This document shows, piece after piece, positions 1 through 5,378 of a DNA stretch of 5,378 bases. Numbering within the stretch: position 1 is the stretch's first letter; the number at the start of each line of letters is the position of its first letter. This stretch comes from Eubacteriales Family XIII. Incertae Sedis bacterium (GTDB lineage: Bacteria > Bacillota > Clostridia > Peptostreptococcales > Anaerovoracaceae): positions 1 to 5,378 of the forward strand of contig JAITAX010000111.1 of assembly GCA_031283865.1 (NCBI GenBank), written 5' to 3'. The position numbers and the translations under genes are program-made. Below the pieces are notes generated by a model. It saw only the letters and a list, made by a program, of their open reading frames with translations. It did no database searches and was not told the origin of the DNA.

Positions 1-276
1 GCGGGAGACGATTACGCCGTCCGCTCCGGCAGTACCGTGCTGACGATCACCGCCGAACGGTTTGCGCGATACGATGCCGGGGCGCACACGATCAGCGCCC
101 AATTTCAAGCCGAAACCGTCGAAATCGCCTTTGAACTTGTAAAAGAGGCCGCGACGCCGGAAACGTCGGCGATTGGGGTTCCAATGCCCATCATGATCGC
201 TGTCGCCGTTTTGCTTTTCGGTTCCGCCGCGGCGATTCCTGTCGTGAAAACGCGCCGGGGCAGGGCGGCGAAATAA
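1..276 (+). CDS. C-terminal end of a surface-anchored protein (5' truncated by window)
   Basis: Frame 1 is open from the first base to the TAA at 274-276, giving 91 visible residues, so the true start lies upstream of the window. The first ~45 residues (DYAVRSGSTVLTI, then AGAHTISAQF) resemble the last strands of X2-like or Ig-like repeats in clostridial exported proteins, where a pattern like Y-V-SGSTVVTL...L..GTHT is common. A short linker with TPETS (visible residues 52-56, nt 154-168) follows, then a hydrophobic segment (about 61-81) and a basic tail (KTRRGRAAK). This is the layout of a C-terminal membrane anchor or a degenerate sortase signal. The protein would be exported and held at the cell surface with the repeat domain outside. 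Substrate or partner cannot be told from this end alone. It converges with the Crp/Fnr-like gene. Confidence 0.75.
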   Translation, partial: AGDDYAVRSGSTVLTITAERFARYDAGAHTISAQFQAETVEIAFELVKEAATPETSAIGVPMPIMIAVAVLLFGSAAAIPVVKTRRGRAAK

Positions 277-277
277 G

Positions 278-313
278 ATGCGGTACGATGCCTTTATCAG
301 CTACCGGCATTCG
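278..313 (+). pseudogene. 5' stub of a TIR-domain gene
   Basis: An ATG one base after the upstream stop begins MRYDAFISYRHS, which matches the conserved first beta-strand and box-1 region of bacterial TIR-domain proteins, typically (M)KYDAFISYRHS followed by a helix of the E-L-D-x-x-V-A kind. Here the following residues (VVRGGVPHC...) have no TIR character, and the frame runs on only as antisense of the regulator gene up to a stop at 602-604. An intact TIR domain needs roughly 130 or more residues, so about nine tenths of it is missing. The position directly behind the surface-protein gene suggests that the two were once coupled. It could be a deletion remnant, an insertion breakpoint or an assembly join; chance similarity over 12 residues is less likely but possible. 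Confidence 0.55.
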
Positions 314-333
314 GTGGTTCGCGGCGGGGTGCC

Positions 334-1044
334 TCACTGCGCGGTGGCTTCGGCGTCCTCTTCCGCTTTCCGGGGCGCCGGCGCCAGCTCAAAGCGGTCC
401 TTTTTGCAGCGAAACAGACCCTCTTGCTGCATTACGCTCAGTTCGTGCGACAGCGAGCTGCGGTTGACGCCGAGATATTGCGCGAACTCCTCCCTGTCCA
501 TGTGGATGCGGAAGACGCTTTCGCCGGTCCGCGCCTCCATGTTTCGCAGAAAGACCAAGATCCTTTCGCGCAGGGAACGCTTGTACAGAACGTCGATCTT
601 GTAGAGTTTCTTGATGTTTTCGTTGGCGAGAAAGCGGATCACGTTGACGCTGAGCTTCCCGTAGAGCGCGCCGTGCTGCGCGCCGGCACGCATGAGTACA
701 TCGTAGCGAAAAGTAAGCAGTTCCGCATCTTTCAGGCAGATGAGCCGAAAGGGACAGCGCTTCGTAACCGTACAGGCGATATCAAGTCCGATCAAATCGC
801 CCTCCACGTAGTGCTGGATCAGCTCCGCGTGACCGCCGTAGCTGTTTTTTTCGCAGAGCAGCTTGCCTTTCGTCACGATTGCAAAGAAATCGATGACGGC
901 GCCCTCACCCGCAAGCAGTTCGCCGGCTGCGCAGGACCGCAGCGACGCCTTTGATATCCTGCGGATCAGCGCGCATTCCTCCGTCCGAAAGCCGCTGAAA
1001 AGCCGCGTTCTCATCATGATGCGGTTCAATTCGCTCTCTGTCAT
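334..1044 (-). CDS. Crp/Fnr-family transcriptional regulator
   Basis: This 236-residue protein has the usual length and layout of the family. Residues ~15-115 form the cyclic-nucleotide-binding-like beta-roll (DFFAIVTKGKL at 52-62, EGDLIGLD at 81-88). A dimerisation helix follows at ~120-155. The C-terminal winged helix-turn-helix covers ~157-205, with REEFAQYLGVNRSSLSHELS at 174-193 and MQQEGLF at 195-201, the standard Crp-type recognition motif. The N-terminus lacks the cysteine cluster of FNR, and the phosphate-binding cassette differs from that of Crp, so cAMP or an Fe-S cluster is unlikely as effector; the real signal is unknown. The tail (APAPRKAEEDAEATAQ) is a short acidic extension. 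The ATG at 1042-1044 is supported by a strong Shine-Dalgarno sequence. The gene lies 56 bases downstream of the LtaS-like gene and may be its co-transcribed or autoregulating partner. Family is certain, regulon is not. Confidence 0.93.
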   Translation of the reverse strand: MTESELNRIMMRTRLFSGFRTEECALIRRISKASLRSCAAGELLAGEGAVIDFFAIVTKGKLLCEKNSYGGHAELIQHYVEGDLIGLDIACTVTKRCPFRLICLKDAELLTFRYDVLMRAGAQHGALYGKLSVNVIRFLANENIKKLYKIDVLYKRSLRERILVFLRNMEARTGESVFRIHMDREEFAQYLGVNRSSLSHELSVMQQEGLFRCKKDRFELAPAPRKAEEDAEATAQ

Positions 1045-1050
1045 ACAGAT

Positions 1051-1057
1051 CCCCTCC
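1051..1057 (-). promoter_or_regulatory. Shine-Dalgarno site of the Crp/Fnr-like gene
   Basis: On the - strand GGAGGGG stands 6 bases before the ATG at 1042-1044. It is among the best ribosome-binding sites in the window and fixes this start. No convincing -35/-10 pair is seen in the 56-base gap, so read-through from upstream is likely. Confidence 0.8.
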
Positions 1058-1100
1058 GAAGCTTGCCGGCGGACAAAACGCGCGCCGTAAAATCGGCAGG

Positions 1101-3149
1101 CTATTCCGCGGTACTCAGTATCTCGTTGTTCTTTTCCACCTGACTGATCTGCAGCGCGGCCGCTTCCTCGGGCGTCAGTTCCTCGGACAGCCTGAGCAAC
1201 TGCGGCGATAAGAACTCCGTTTCAAATATCTTATCCCCGACGGAAGCCTTGCTGTACGACGTGAAACCCCGGCCGCGGATGTAGTACGCGCCGCCGATTT
1301 CCGTGATCTCATCTGTTTCGATCGGCGAAAAACCCATTTGCAGGGCGGTGGGTCGAAAGGGCGTCCGCCCGCCGTATATGTATCCGGAACCGTAGAGCAT
1401 ATCGTATTGCAGGCTCCGCAGATTTTCGAGGTAACGCCTGTCCTGCGCGTGATATTGATGGTAAGTCGGCAGGGTCCCCTGCGTCAGGCCGAGCCGCGCC
1501 TCCGTTTCCGCCGCGAGCTGATAGGCGTACAAATCCTTGTCCTGCTTTTCAAGCCCGAAATTGTCCCAGATCACATATTCGGTTTCAAACGAAGAACCGT
1601 GCGCCATGTCACCGTCGCCGAGGTCGAGCGCCGGCAGATGATCGCCGTACAGGACGAGGAGTATATCCTCGCGGCGGTTTTCGAGATTGGCGGTCAGGCG
1701 GCGCAGAAAATCATCCATTTCTCGGATTTGTTGCAGATAATACTCAAACGCGTTGGTTCTTGCCTCATCTTCAAGCCCGGACACGCGCACGGCGGGCACC
1801 GGCAGAATCGCTTTCTCGGGATAGCTGCCGTGTCCCTGCACCGAGATCGCGAAGATGAAGTCGCGGCCCGCCGTGGCGTCCATCGCGCCCGTAATCTGCC
1901 GCAGCAGCACATCGTCCCGCGCCCAATTGCGCGGCGTAAGGGTCACGCCGTTCATGTATTCGAGCGACGTGAAAGTGTCAAAGCCCAGATTCGCAAATAC
2001 GCGATTCCTGTTGTAAAACGCGCCCCTGTGGTTGTGGATCGCGTGGGCGGTATAGCCGAGGCTCCGCAGGTTGTACGCGAGGCTCTCACAGGGAAGCTCG
2101 CGCAGGATCGACTTGTACGGATACTCCCCGGGACCGAAGAATTTCGTGCTCATGCCCGAAAGCACTTCAAATTCCGTGTTCGCCGTCCCCGCGCCTATGG
2201 AGGGAACGGTCAGATAACCGGACGAAAATTCCGCGCGCAGGCTGTGAAACCAAGGCGCGGGTTCCTCGGAGTAGGCAAGTCCCTCGATTTCAACCGGGTC
2301 GATAAAGGACTCCAGTTGCAGGAATATGATGCTCGGCAGCTTCTCCGGAAAGCTCGTCGCCCCCGCGTCGGAGTAGAGCTTGTACGAATACATCGCTTCT
2401 GTTTCCTCCGCGCTGAATACGGCGCGGATGCCCCTCTCGGAATAACCGAAAGGCCGCTTTATGCCCGTGTTGAGCCAGGTGTTCAGGAAGCAGTACGGCA
2501 CGCCGTAGTCCCTGTACGCGTAGGCCAGATTTCCGAATACGGCGCCGATCACGTGCGTGCGCGTCCCCAAGACCGTTGCGGCGGCGAGCGCCGCGAAGAT
2601 CAGGACGATCACGACGGCGTTCTTGCCGCGCGATATCGCGCCGCGCTTCCTCGGCGCGAACAGGAACAATAGGACGAACAGCAGCGCCGCGAGGGTCATG
2701 GCCGCGATCACAAGCCCGATCTGAAGCTTCGACAGATAGCTCGGAATCACGGACAGGCCGGATTCCAAGAGCGAAAGGTCCGTCATGGTGAACGGCGTCA
2801 TGCGGTAGGAGAGGATGACGCCGTTCGTGATGCCGAGGGTCAGCCATGCCAAGGACCAAACGGTGTACGCGAGGATTCGCCTCCGAAACAGCAGGGCCGT
2901 GGAGAGCGAGGCAAATATGATCAGCGCGTTCAGGAAAAACACCGCGGGCCGCCCGAACGCAAATTCCAGCATATGCGGCAGGGAATGCCTGCCCGCCGCT
3001 TCGATGATCATGTTCAAGAGGATCGACACCGCCGCGCAGAGCGCGATGGGGCTTTTTATGATTTTTTCAAAAAATACATAGACCTTACGTGACCTATGCA
3101 GGTCAAAAACAAGCTTTGGTTGCGAAATCATTCTTCTATTCTCACACAC
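1101..3149 (-). CDS. LtaS-like sulfatase-fold membrane transferase (polyglycerol-phosphate type) with C-terminal Ig-like extension
   Basis: This 682-residue protein has the architecture of lipoteichoic acid synthase relatives. Five hydrophobic segments lie at about 33-51, 66-88, 92-113, 143-165 and 177-195, followed by an extracellular alkaline-phosphatase/sulfatase-fold domain (~270-560). Visible active-site motifs are FLQLES at 276-281 (metal ligand E280, like E255 of S. aureus LtaS), GTANTEFEVLSG at 321-332 (T322 as the likely nucleophile, like T300), HNHRGAFYNR at 372-381, RDD at 411-413, VQGHGSY at 437-443 and YGDHLP at 501-506 (D503 and H504 as metal ligands). Such enzymes transfer glycerol phosphate from phosphatidylglycerol to a growing polymer or to membrane lipids or glycans; the exact acceptor is unknown. 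Residues ~611-655 form an extra IPT/TIG-like segment that S. aureus LtaS lacks. The first possible start is GTG at 3147-3149, but ATG at 3129-3131 (residue 7) has a better, though weak, GAGAA site 7 bases upstream and may be the real start. It lies 48 bases after rsmA. Confidence 0.9.
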   Translation of the reverse strand: MCENRRMISQPKLVFDLHRSRKVYVFFEKIIKSPIALCAAVSILLNMIIEAAGRHSLPHMLEFAFGRPAVFFLNALIIFASLSTALLFRRRILAYTVWSLAWLTLGITNGVILSYRMTPFTMTDLSLLESGLSVIPSYLSKLQIGLVIAAMTLAALLFVLLFLFAPRKRGAISRGKNAVVIVLIFAALAAATVLGTRTHVIGAVFGNLAYAYRDYGVPYCFLNTWLNTGIKRPFGYSERGIRAVFSAEETEAMYSYKLYSDAGATSFPEKLPSIIFLQLESFIDPVEIEGLAYSEEPAPWFHSLRAEFSSGYLTVPSIGAGTANTEFEVLSGMSTKFFGPGEYPYKSILRELPCESLAYNLRSLGYTAHAIHNHRGAFYNRNRVFANLGFDTFTSLEYMNGVTLTPRNWARDDVLLRQITGAMDATAGRDFIFAISVQGHGSYPEKAILPVPAVRVSGLEDEARTNAFEYYLQQIREMDDFLRRLTANLENRREDILLVLYGDHLPALDLGDGDMAHGSSFETEYVIWDNFGLEKQDKDLYAYQLAAETEARLGLTQGTLPTYHQYHAQDRRYLENLRSLQYDMLYGSGYIYGGRTPFRPTALQMGFSPIETDEITEIGGAYYIRGRGFTSYSKASVGDKIFETEFLSPQLLRLSEELTPEEAAALQISQVEKNNEILSTAE

Positions 3150-3169
3150 ACGTTCCGATTACACACACG
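3144..3169 (-). repeat. 9-bp direct repeat upstream of the LtaS-like gene
   Basis: On the - strand CGTGTGTGT occurs at 3169-3161 and again at 3152-3144, separated by AATCGGAA, a 17-base period. The second copy contains the candidate GTG start. It may be a tandem protein-binding site or only a low-complexity GT tract in the leader. Nothing in the sequence decides between these. Confidence 0.5.
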
Positions 3170-3197
3170 ATTTGATTGTTGCGCGGTACGCCTTGCG

Positions 3198-4082
3198 TCA
3201 GGCGTCCGTTTGCGCGCAGGCCGGCGCGCAGAGGGCGTCCGCTACGGCGGCGAACTCGCGAAGTTCCAGCGTTTCGGCGCGGCGCGCGCCATCCACGCCC
3301 GCCGCGGCCAGCGCGCGGTCGATCTCTTCCTTGCCGCGCCCGCCGAGACCGGTCAGGGCGTTCAGCAGGGTCTTGCGGCGCTTGCCGAAGCCCGCCCGCA
3401 CGACGGCGAAGAACAGCGCTTCGCTGCGCGGCGCCGCAGCCTTTTCCCGTCGGATGTCAAAGCGCAGCACCGATGAATCCACCTGCGGCTTGGGAATGAA
3501 AACCTCCCGCGACACGTGCGTGACGAGTTGCGTTTCACAGCGATAACGCACCGCCACGGTCAAGGCGCCGTAGGCTTTTTCGCCCGCGCGTGCGCCTATG
3601 CGCTCCGCGACCTCGCGTTGCAGCATGAAAGTCATGCTCACCGCCGGCGGTCCTTCCTCCAAAAACCGCAGGATCACAGGGCTTGTGATATAGTAGGGCA
3701 GGTTCCCGAGTATCTTGATTCGGCTGCGGTCCGTTTCTTCGGGGCGCAGCAGCTCGCGCAGATCGACTTTCAATATGTCGCCGTGCACAAGGCGCACATT
3801 GTCACGGCCCGCCAAGGTTTCCGCGAGCAGGGGCATGAGGCGCCCGTCCAGCTCGACCGCGACCACGCAGCGGGCCTTTTCCGCCGCCGCAGCCGTCAGT
3901 ACGCCCATGCCGGGTCCCACCTCGATCACGCAGTCGTCCGCTCCGATCCCCGCGCCCTCGATGATGCGGTCCACGATGTTTTTGTCGGCCAAGAAGTTTT
4001 GTCCGAGCCGTTTGGCGGCGCGAATCCCGTAGCGCGCGCCAAGCTCCGCGACGGCCGAGGGCGCGTACAGCTTCTGCGTCAT
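3198..4082 (-). CDS. rsmA: 16S rRNA (adenine1518-N6/adenine1519-N6)-dimethyltransferase RsmA (KsgA)
   Basis: This cytoplasmic enzyme uses S-adenosylmethionine to dimethylate two adjacent adenines in the helix-45 loop near the 3' end of 16S rRNA, a late check in 30S subunit assembly. Its loss classically gives kasugamycin resistance. The 294 residues match the family length. Signature motifs are present in order: LGQNFL at 26-31, the SAM-binding EVGPGMG at 54-60, the acidic residue E77 after the second strand (VAVELD), GD at 101-102, the catalytic NLPYYI at 127-132, PKPQVDSSV at 198-206 and FGKRRKTLLN at 232-241 in the C-terminal helical domain. No key residue is missing. The ATG at 4080-4082 overlaps the TGA of divIC (ATGA), and a GGAAG site at 4087-4091 lies 4 bases upstream inside divIC, so translation is coupled to that gene. 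The stop is TGA at 3198-3200. Confidence 0.98.
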   Translation of the reverse strand: MTQKLYAPSAVAELGARYGIRAAKRLGQNFLADKNIVDRIIEGAGIGADDCVIEVGPGMGVLTAAAAEKARCVVAVELDGRLMPLLAETLAGRDNVRLVHGDILKVDLRELLRPEETDRSRIKILGNLPYYITSPVILRFLEEGPPAVSMTFMLQREVAERIGARAGEKAYGALTVAVRYRCETQLVTHVSREVFIPKPQVDSSVLRFDIRREKAAAPRSEALFFAVVRAGFGKRRKTLLNALTGLGGRGKEEIDRALAAAGVDGARRAETLELREFAAVADALCAPACAQTDA

Positions 4083-4519
4083 TCGGCTTCCGCTTTCTCT
4101 TTTTCGCTCTCGACGCCGGCGCTTTCCGCGTCGCTTTCCGCGTCGCCGCGCTCCGGCAGCACGTAGTATATCTCGCCCGGCTTAACCATGCGGAGGCGCG
4201 TGCGCGCCTGCTGCTCTATATACGCCGGGTCGTCTATATGCGCAAGTTCCTCCTCAAGCCGCGCTTTCTGCTCTTGCACGGTCTTGAGTTCGGCGGTCGC
4301 CCGCGCTTCGTCCGTCTTTAGCACGGCGATGCGGACGGCGTAGGTGCTCGCCATAACAAGCAGAAACAGCGTCGCTGCGATGTAGAATTTTCGATACGCG
4401 AGGATGCGGTTTCCGCGCTTTGCGCTCCTGCGGGTTTTTCCCTGCGCGCGCTTTTCCCTGCGCCTCTCCCGCGCCTCCGCCATGCTGATGATCTTCTCGC
4501 TTTTCTTCCGGCTGTTCAT
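4079..4519 (-). CDS. Septum formation initiator family protein (DivIC/FtsB-like)
   Basis: This small bitopic membrane protein of 146 residues would join the FtsL/DivIB-type subcomplex at the division site. A strongly basic cytoplasmic N-terminus (to ~43) precedes a single membrane helix (about 45-66), then a coiled coil (about 67-97, LKTVQEQKARLEEELAHI), then the family hallmark YIEQQARTRLRMVKPGE at 100-116 running into IYYVLP. Unlike many family members it ends in a 24-residue acidic tail (123-146), part of which comes from a 12-bp tandem repeat. The ATG at 4517-4519 has no Shine-Dalgarno sequence and lies 6 bases from the -10 box of a good promoter; the ATG at 4481-4483 (residue 13) has GAGAAG 9 bases before it and would give a 134-residue protein. 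The stop overlaps the rsmA start. Family assignment is firm; DivIC versus an FtsL-like role is inferred from the motif and TM-coiled-coil order. Confidence 0.92.
   Translation of the reverse strand: MNSRKKSEKIISMAEARERRREKRAQGKTRRSAKRGNRILAYRKFYIAATLFLLVMASTYAVRIAVLKTDEARATAELKTVQEQKARLEEELAHIDDPAYIEQQARTRLRMVKPGEIYYVLPERGDAESDAESAGVESEKEKAEAE
4121..4144 (-). repeat. 12-bp perfect tandem repeat in the divIC-like tail
   Basis: GCTTTCCGCGTC (+ strand) occurs twice in a row, at 4121-4132 and 4133-4144. The unit is a multiple of three, so it keeps frame and encodes the repeated DAES at residues 126-133 of the acidic tail. Slippage could lengthen or shorten the tail without breaking the reading frame or the rsmA overlap. 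Confidence 0.85.
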
Positions 4520-4525
4520 GCAGAT

Positions 4526-4554
4526 ATTGTACCATATTTACGGCGCATTCACAA
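4526..4554 (-). promoter_or_regulatory. Sigma-A-type promoter upstream of divIC-like gene (extended -10)
   Basis: On the - strand TTGTGA (4554-4549; 4 of 6 to TTGACA) is followed by exactly 17 bases and TACAAT (4531-4526; 5 of 6 to TATAAT), with TG one base before the -10 (TGGTACAAT). The whole element sits in the 36-base gap after the upstream stop codon. A start site 7 bases beyond the -10 would be at about 4519, the A of the first divIC ATG. It would drive divIC, rsmA and probably the genes after them. Predicted from sequence only. Confidence 0.7.
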
Positions 4555-4555
4555 T

Positions 4556-5368
4556 TTATTTGTTTGCAGCCGTGAAGAATTTTGCCTGCAACAGCAGCTC
4601 CAGTACGATTGCGCCGACGAAAGAAAGCCACGAATAGCGCAGTCCGACGCTTATCGTGAGGACGATGAACAGCGCGACCGCCGCGATCCAGATCGCGCCG
4701 CTAATCAGTCCGAACTGCACGGGGTTCTTCAGCATCTCGGCCTCGCGCGCCACAGCGCGCTTTTTCATCTCAAGCAGCCAAGGCTTGCTGCGATCTTTCT
4801 CCGTCAGAAAGAGGAACACGAATAGGGCGATGCTCGGCAATACGAAAGGGATCAGCGTCGCCACAGCGGCTCCCGGCCAAGCCGTTGACAGGAGCTTTTC
4901 CGAGGCGCCGTCCAAATATTCATTGAGGACGGCGTACTCGCGCGCGGAAAAGAGCACGATTGAGAACGAGAACGCGCCGAACGCGAATATCGAAACGTCG
5001 AGGGCGTAGAGCAAGGCCCGCTTTCGGGACATGGGATACCTTGAGGCCGTTTCCTGCGTCAGGCCAAAGTAGGTGAGGAAGACCGCGCCCGCGCCGCAGA
5101 ACACGAGACCGCTTCCGAGCGTCGCCGCCACGATACCCGTGTTAAACCAAGTCAGCGCGACCAGAATCAGGCCGAAGCAGAACACCGCGCCGCCGAGGAC
5201 GAAGAGCGCGACCCTCCCGGTCGTCATATAGCGGCGCACATTCATAAACATCTCCTCACACACTTCCTGCTTCCGCTTCAGGCTGATCTCGTCCGCCAGC
5301 GCGGAGATGTCGCCCAGCTCCGCCGTCGCCTTGCAAAAAGCCGTCTGCTCCGCCATGCCTTTCTTCAC
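4556..5368 (-). CDS. Six-pass membrane protein of unknown function
   Basis: I do not recognise a family. In the 270-residue reading, a charged, probably cytoplasmic N-terminus of ~50 residues precedes six hydrophobic segments at about 52-73, 78-100, 117-142, 166-189, 219-242 and 244-265. A basic/charged loop (190-215, EKDRSKPWLLEMKKRAVARE) lies between helices 4 and 5. No catalytic motif, transporter signature or signal peptidase site is evident. The start is uncertain. GTG at 5366-5368 has GGAG 4 bases upstream, ATG at 5354-5356 is residue 5, and ATG at 5243-5245 (residue 42) has a much better GAGGAG site. The frame is also open to the window edge, so the gene could begin outside. It ends 36 bases before divIC, a gap filled by the divIC promoter. 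Confidence 0.75.
   Translation of the reverse strand: MKKGMAEQTAFCKATAELGDISALADEISLKRKQEVCEEMFMNVRRYMTTGRVALFVLGGAVFCFGLILVALTWFNTGIVAATLGSGLVFCGAGAVFLTYFGLTQETASRYPMSRKRALLYALDVSIFAFGAFSFSIVLFSAREYAVLNEYLDGASEKLLSTAWPGAAVATLIPFVLPSIALFVFLFLTEKDRSKPWLLEMKKRAVAREAEMLKNPVQFGLISGAIWIAAVALFIVLTISVGLRYSWLSFVGAIVLELLLQAKFFTAANK
5252..5257 (-). promoter_or_regulatory. Strong internal Shine-Dalgarno site in the membrane-protein gene
   Basis: On the - strand GAGGAG stands 6 bases before the ATG at 5243-5245, ideal spacing. It would start a 229-residue form that begins just before the first membrane helix. Either this is the true start or it is a chance match within coding sequence (Glu-Glu codons). 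Confidence 0.45.
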
Positions 5369-5378
5369 GAGGCTCCGG

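Noticed and set aside
301..317. Hairpin CTACCG-GCATT-CGGTGG as a terminator between the convergent genes
   Set aside because: The stem is only 6 pairs with one G-U wobble (and one C-A mismatch on the other strand), and no T-run follows on either strand.
424..954. 176-codon open frame on the + strand opposite the regulator
   Set aside because: The Crp-type helix-turn-helix on the - strand explains this DNA; the + frame has no recognisable features.
1067..1087. Inverted repeat CGGCG/CGCCG between the LtaS-like gene and the regulator
   Set aside because: A 5-bp stem with an 11-base loop and no T-run; expected by chance at this GC content.
1338..2672. 444-codon open frame on the + strand
   Set aside because: It lies fully antisense to the LtaS-like gene, its translation is rich in Arg and Val with no recognisable domain, and the opposite strand carries clear catalytic motifs. 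It is a shadow frame typical of GC-rich coding DNA.
3158..3163. TGTAAT on the - strand as a -10 box for the LtaS-like gene
   Set aside because: No -35-like hexamer lies 16-18 bases upstream and the TG extension is not in register; too weak to call a promoter.
3516..4166. 216-codon open frame on the + strand opposite rsmA
   Set aside because: The rsmA motifs on the other strand are unambiguous; this translation is His/Arg/Ala-rich with no family signature.
4254..4631. 125-codon - strand frame spanning the divIC start region
   Set aside because: It overlaps the end of the membrane-protein gene and the divIC coding region in another frame and has an unstructured Arg/Glu-rich translation; the divIC frame carries the family motif.

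Overview
The window looks like part of a GC-rich Firmicutes chromosome, probably a Clostridia-class bacterium of the Oscillospirales or a related gut or anaerobe group. This rests on the kinds of proteins present: a DivIC-type septum initiator, an LtaS-like polyglycerol-phosphate transferase, a clostridial Crp/Fnr-like regulator, a surface protein with an X2-like repeat and the first residues of a clostridial-type TIR protein. The taxonomic call is inference; there is no rRNA gene here.

Layout. Positions 1-276 (+ strand) hold the C-terminal end of a surface-anchored protein whose 5' part lies outside the window. One base after its stop is a start codon followed by 12 codons that read like the beginning of a TIR-domain gene. 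The match stops abruptly near 313, so this is probably a deletion remnant or a join. From 334 to the right edge every gene is on the - strand. In order of transcription (right to left) they are: a six-pass membrane protein of unknown function (4556-5368, possibly open at the window edge), a DivIC/FtsB-like septum formation initiator (4079-4519), rsmA/ksgA 16S rRNA dimethyladenosine transferase (3198-4082), an LtaS-like sulfatase-fold membrane enzyme (1101-3149) and a Crp/Fnr-family regulator (334-1044). The surface-protein gene and the regulator gene converge on the 57-base stretch that holds the TIR stub.

How the genes may work together. A good sigma-A-type promoter with an extended -10 fills the 36-base gap upstream of divIC, and divIC and rsmA overlap by 4 bases (ATGA), so they are almost certainly co-translated. 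Gaps of 48 and 56 bases without a convincing terminator separate rsmA, the LtaS-like gene and the regulator, so one transcript could carry all four. Such an operon would join cell division, ribosome maturation and envelope polymer synthesis, ending in a transcription factor. I see no tRNA, rRNA, CRISPR array, insertion sequence or complete defence system. The most unusual items are the TIR stub, the promoter placed so that divIC would be leaderless unless an internal start is used, and the IPT/TIG-like extension on the LtaS-like enzyme.
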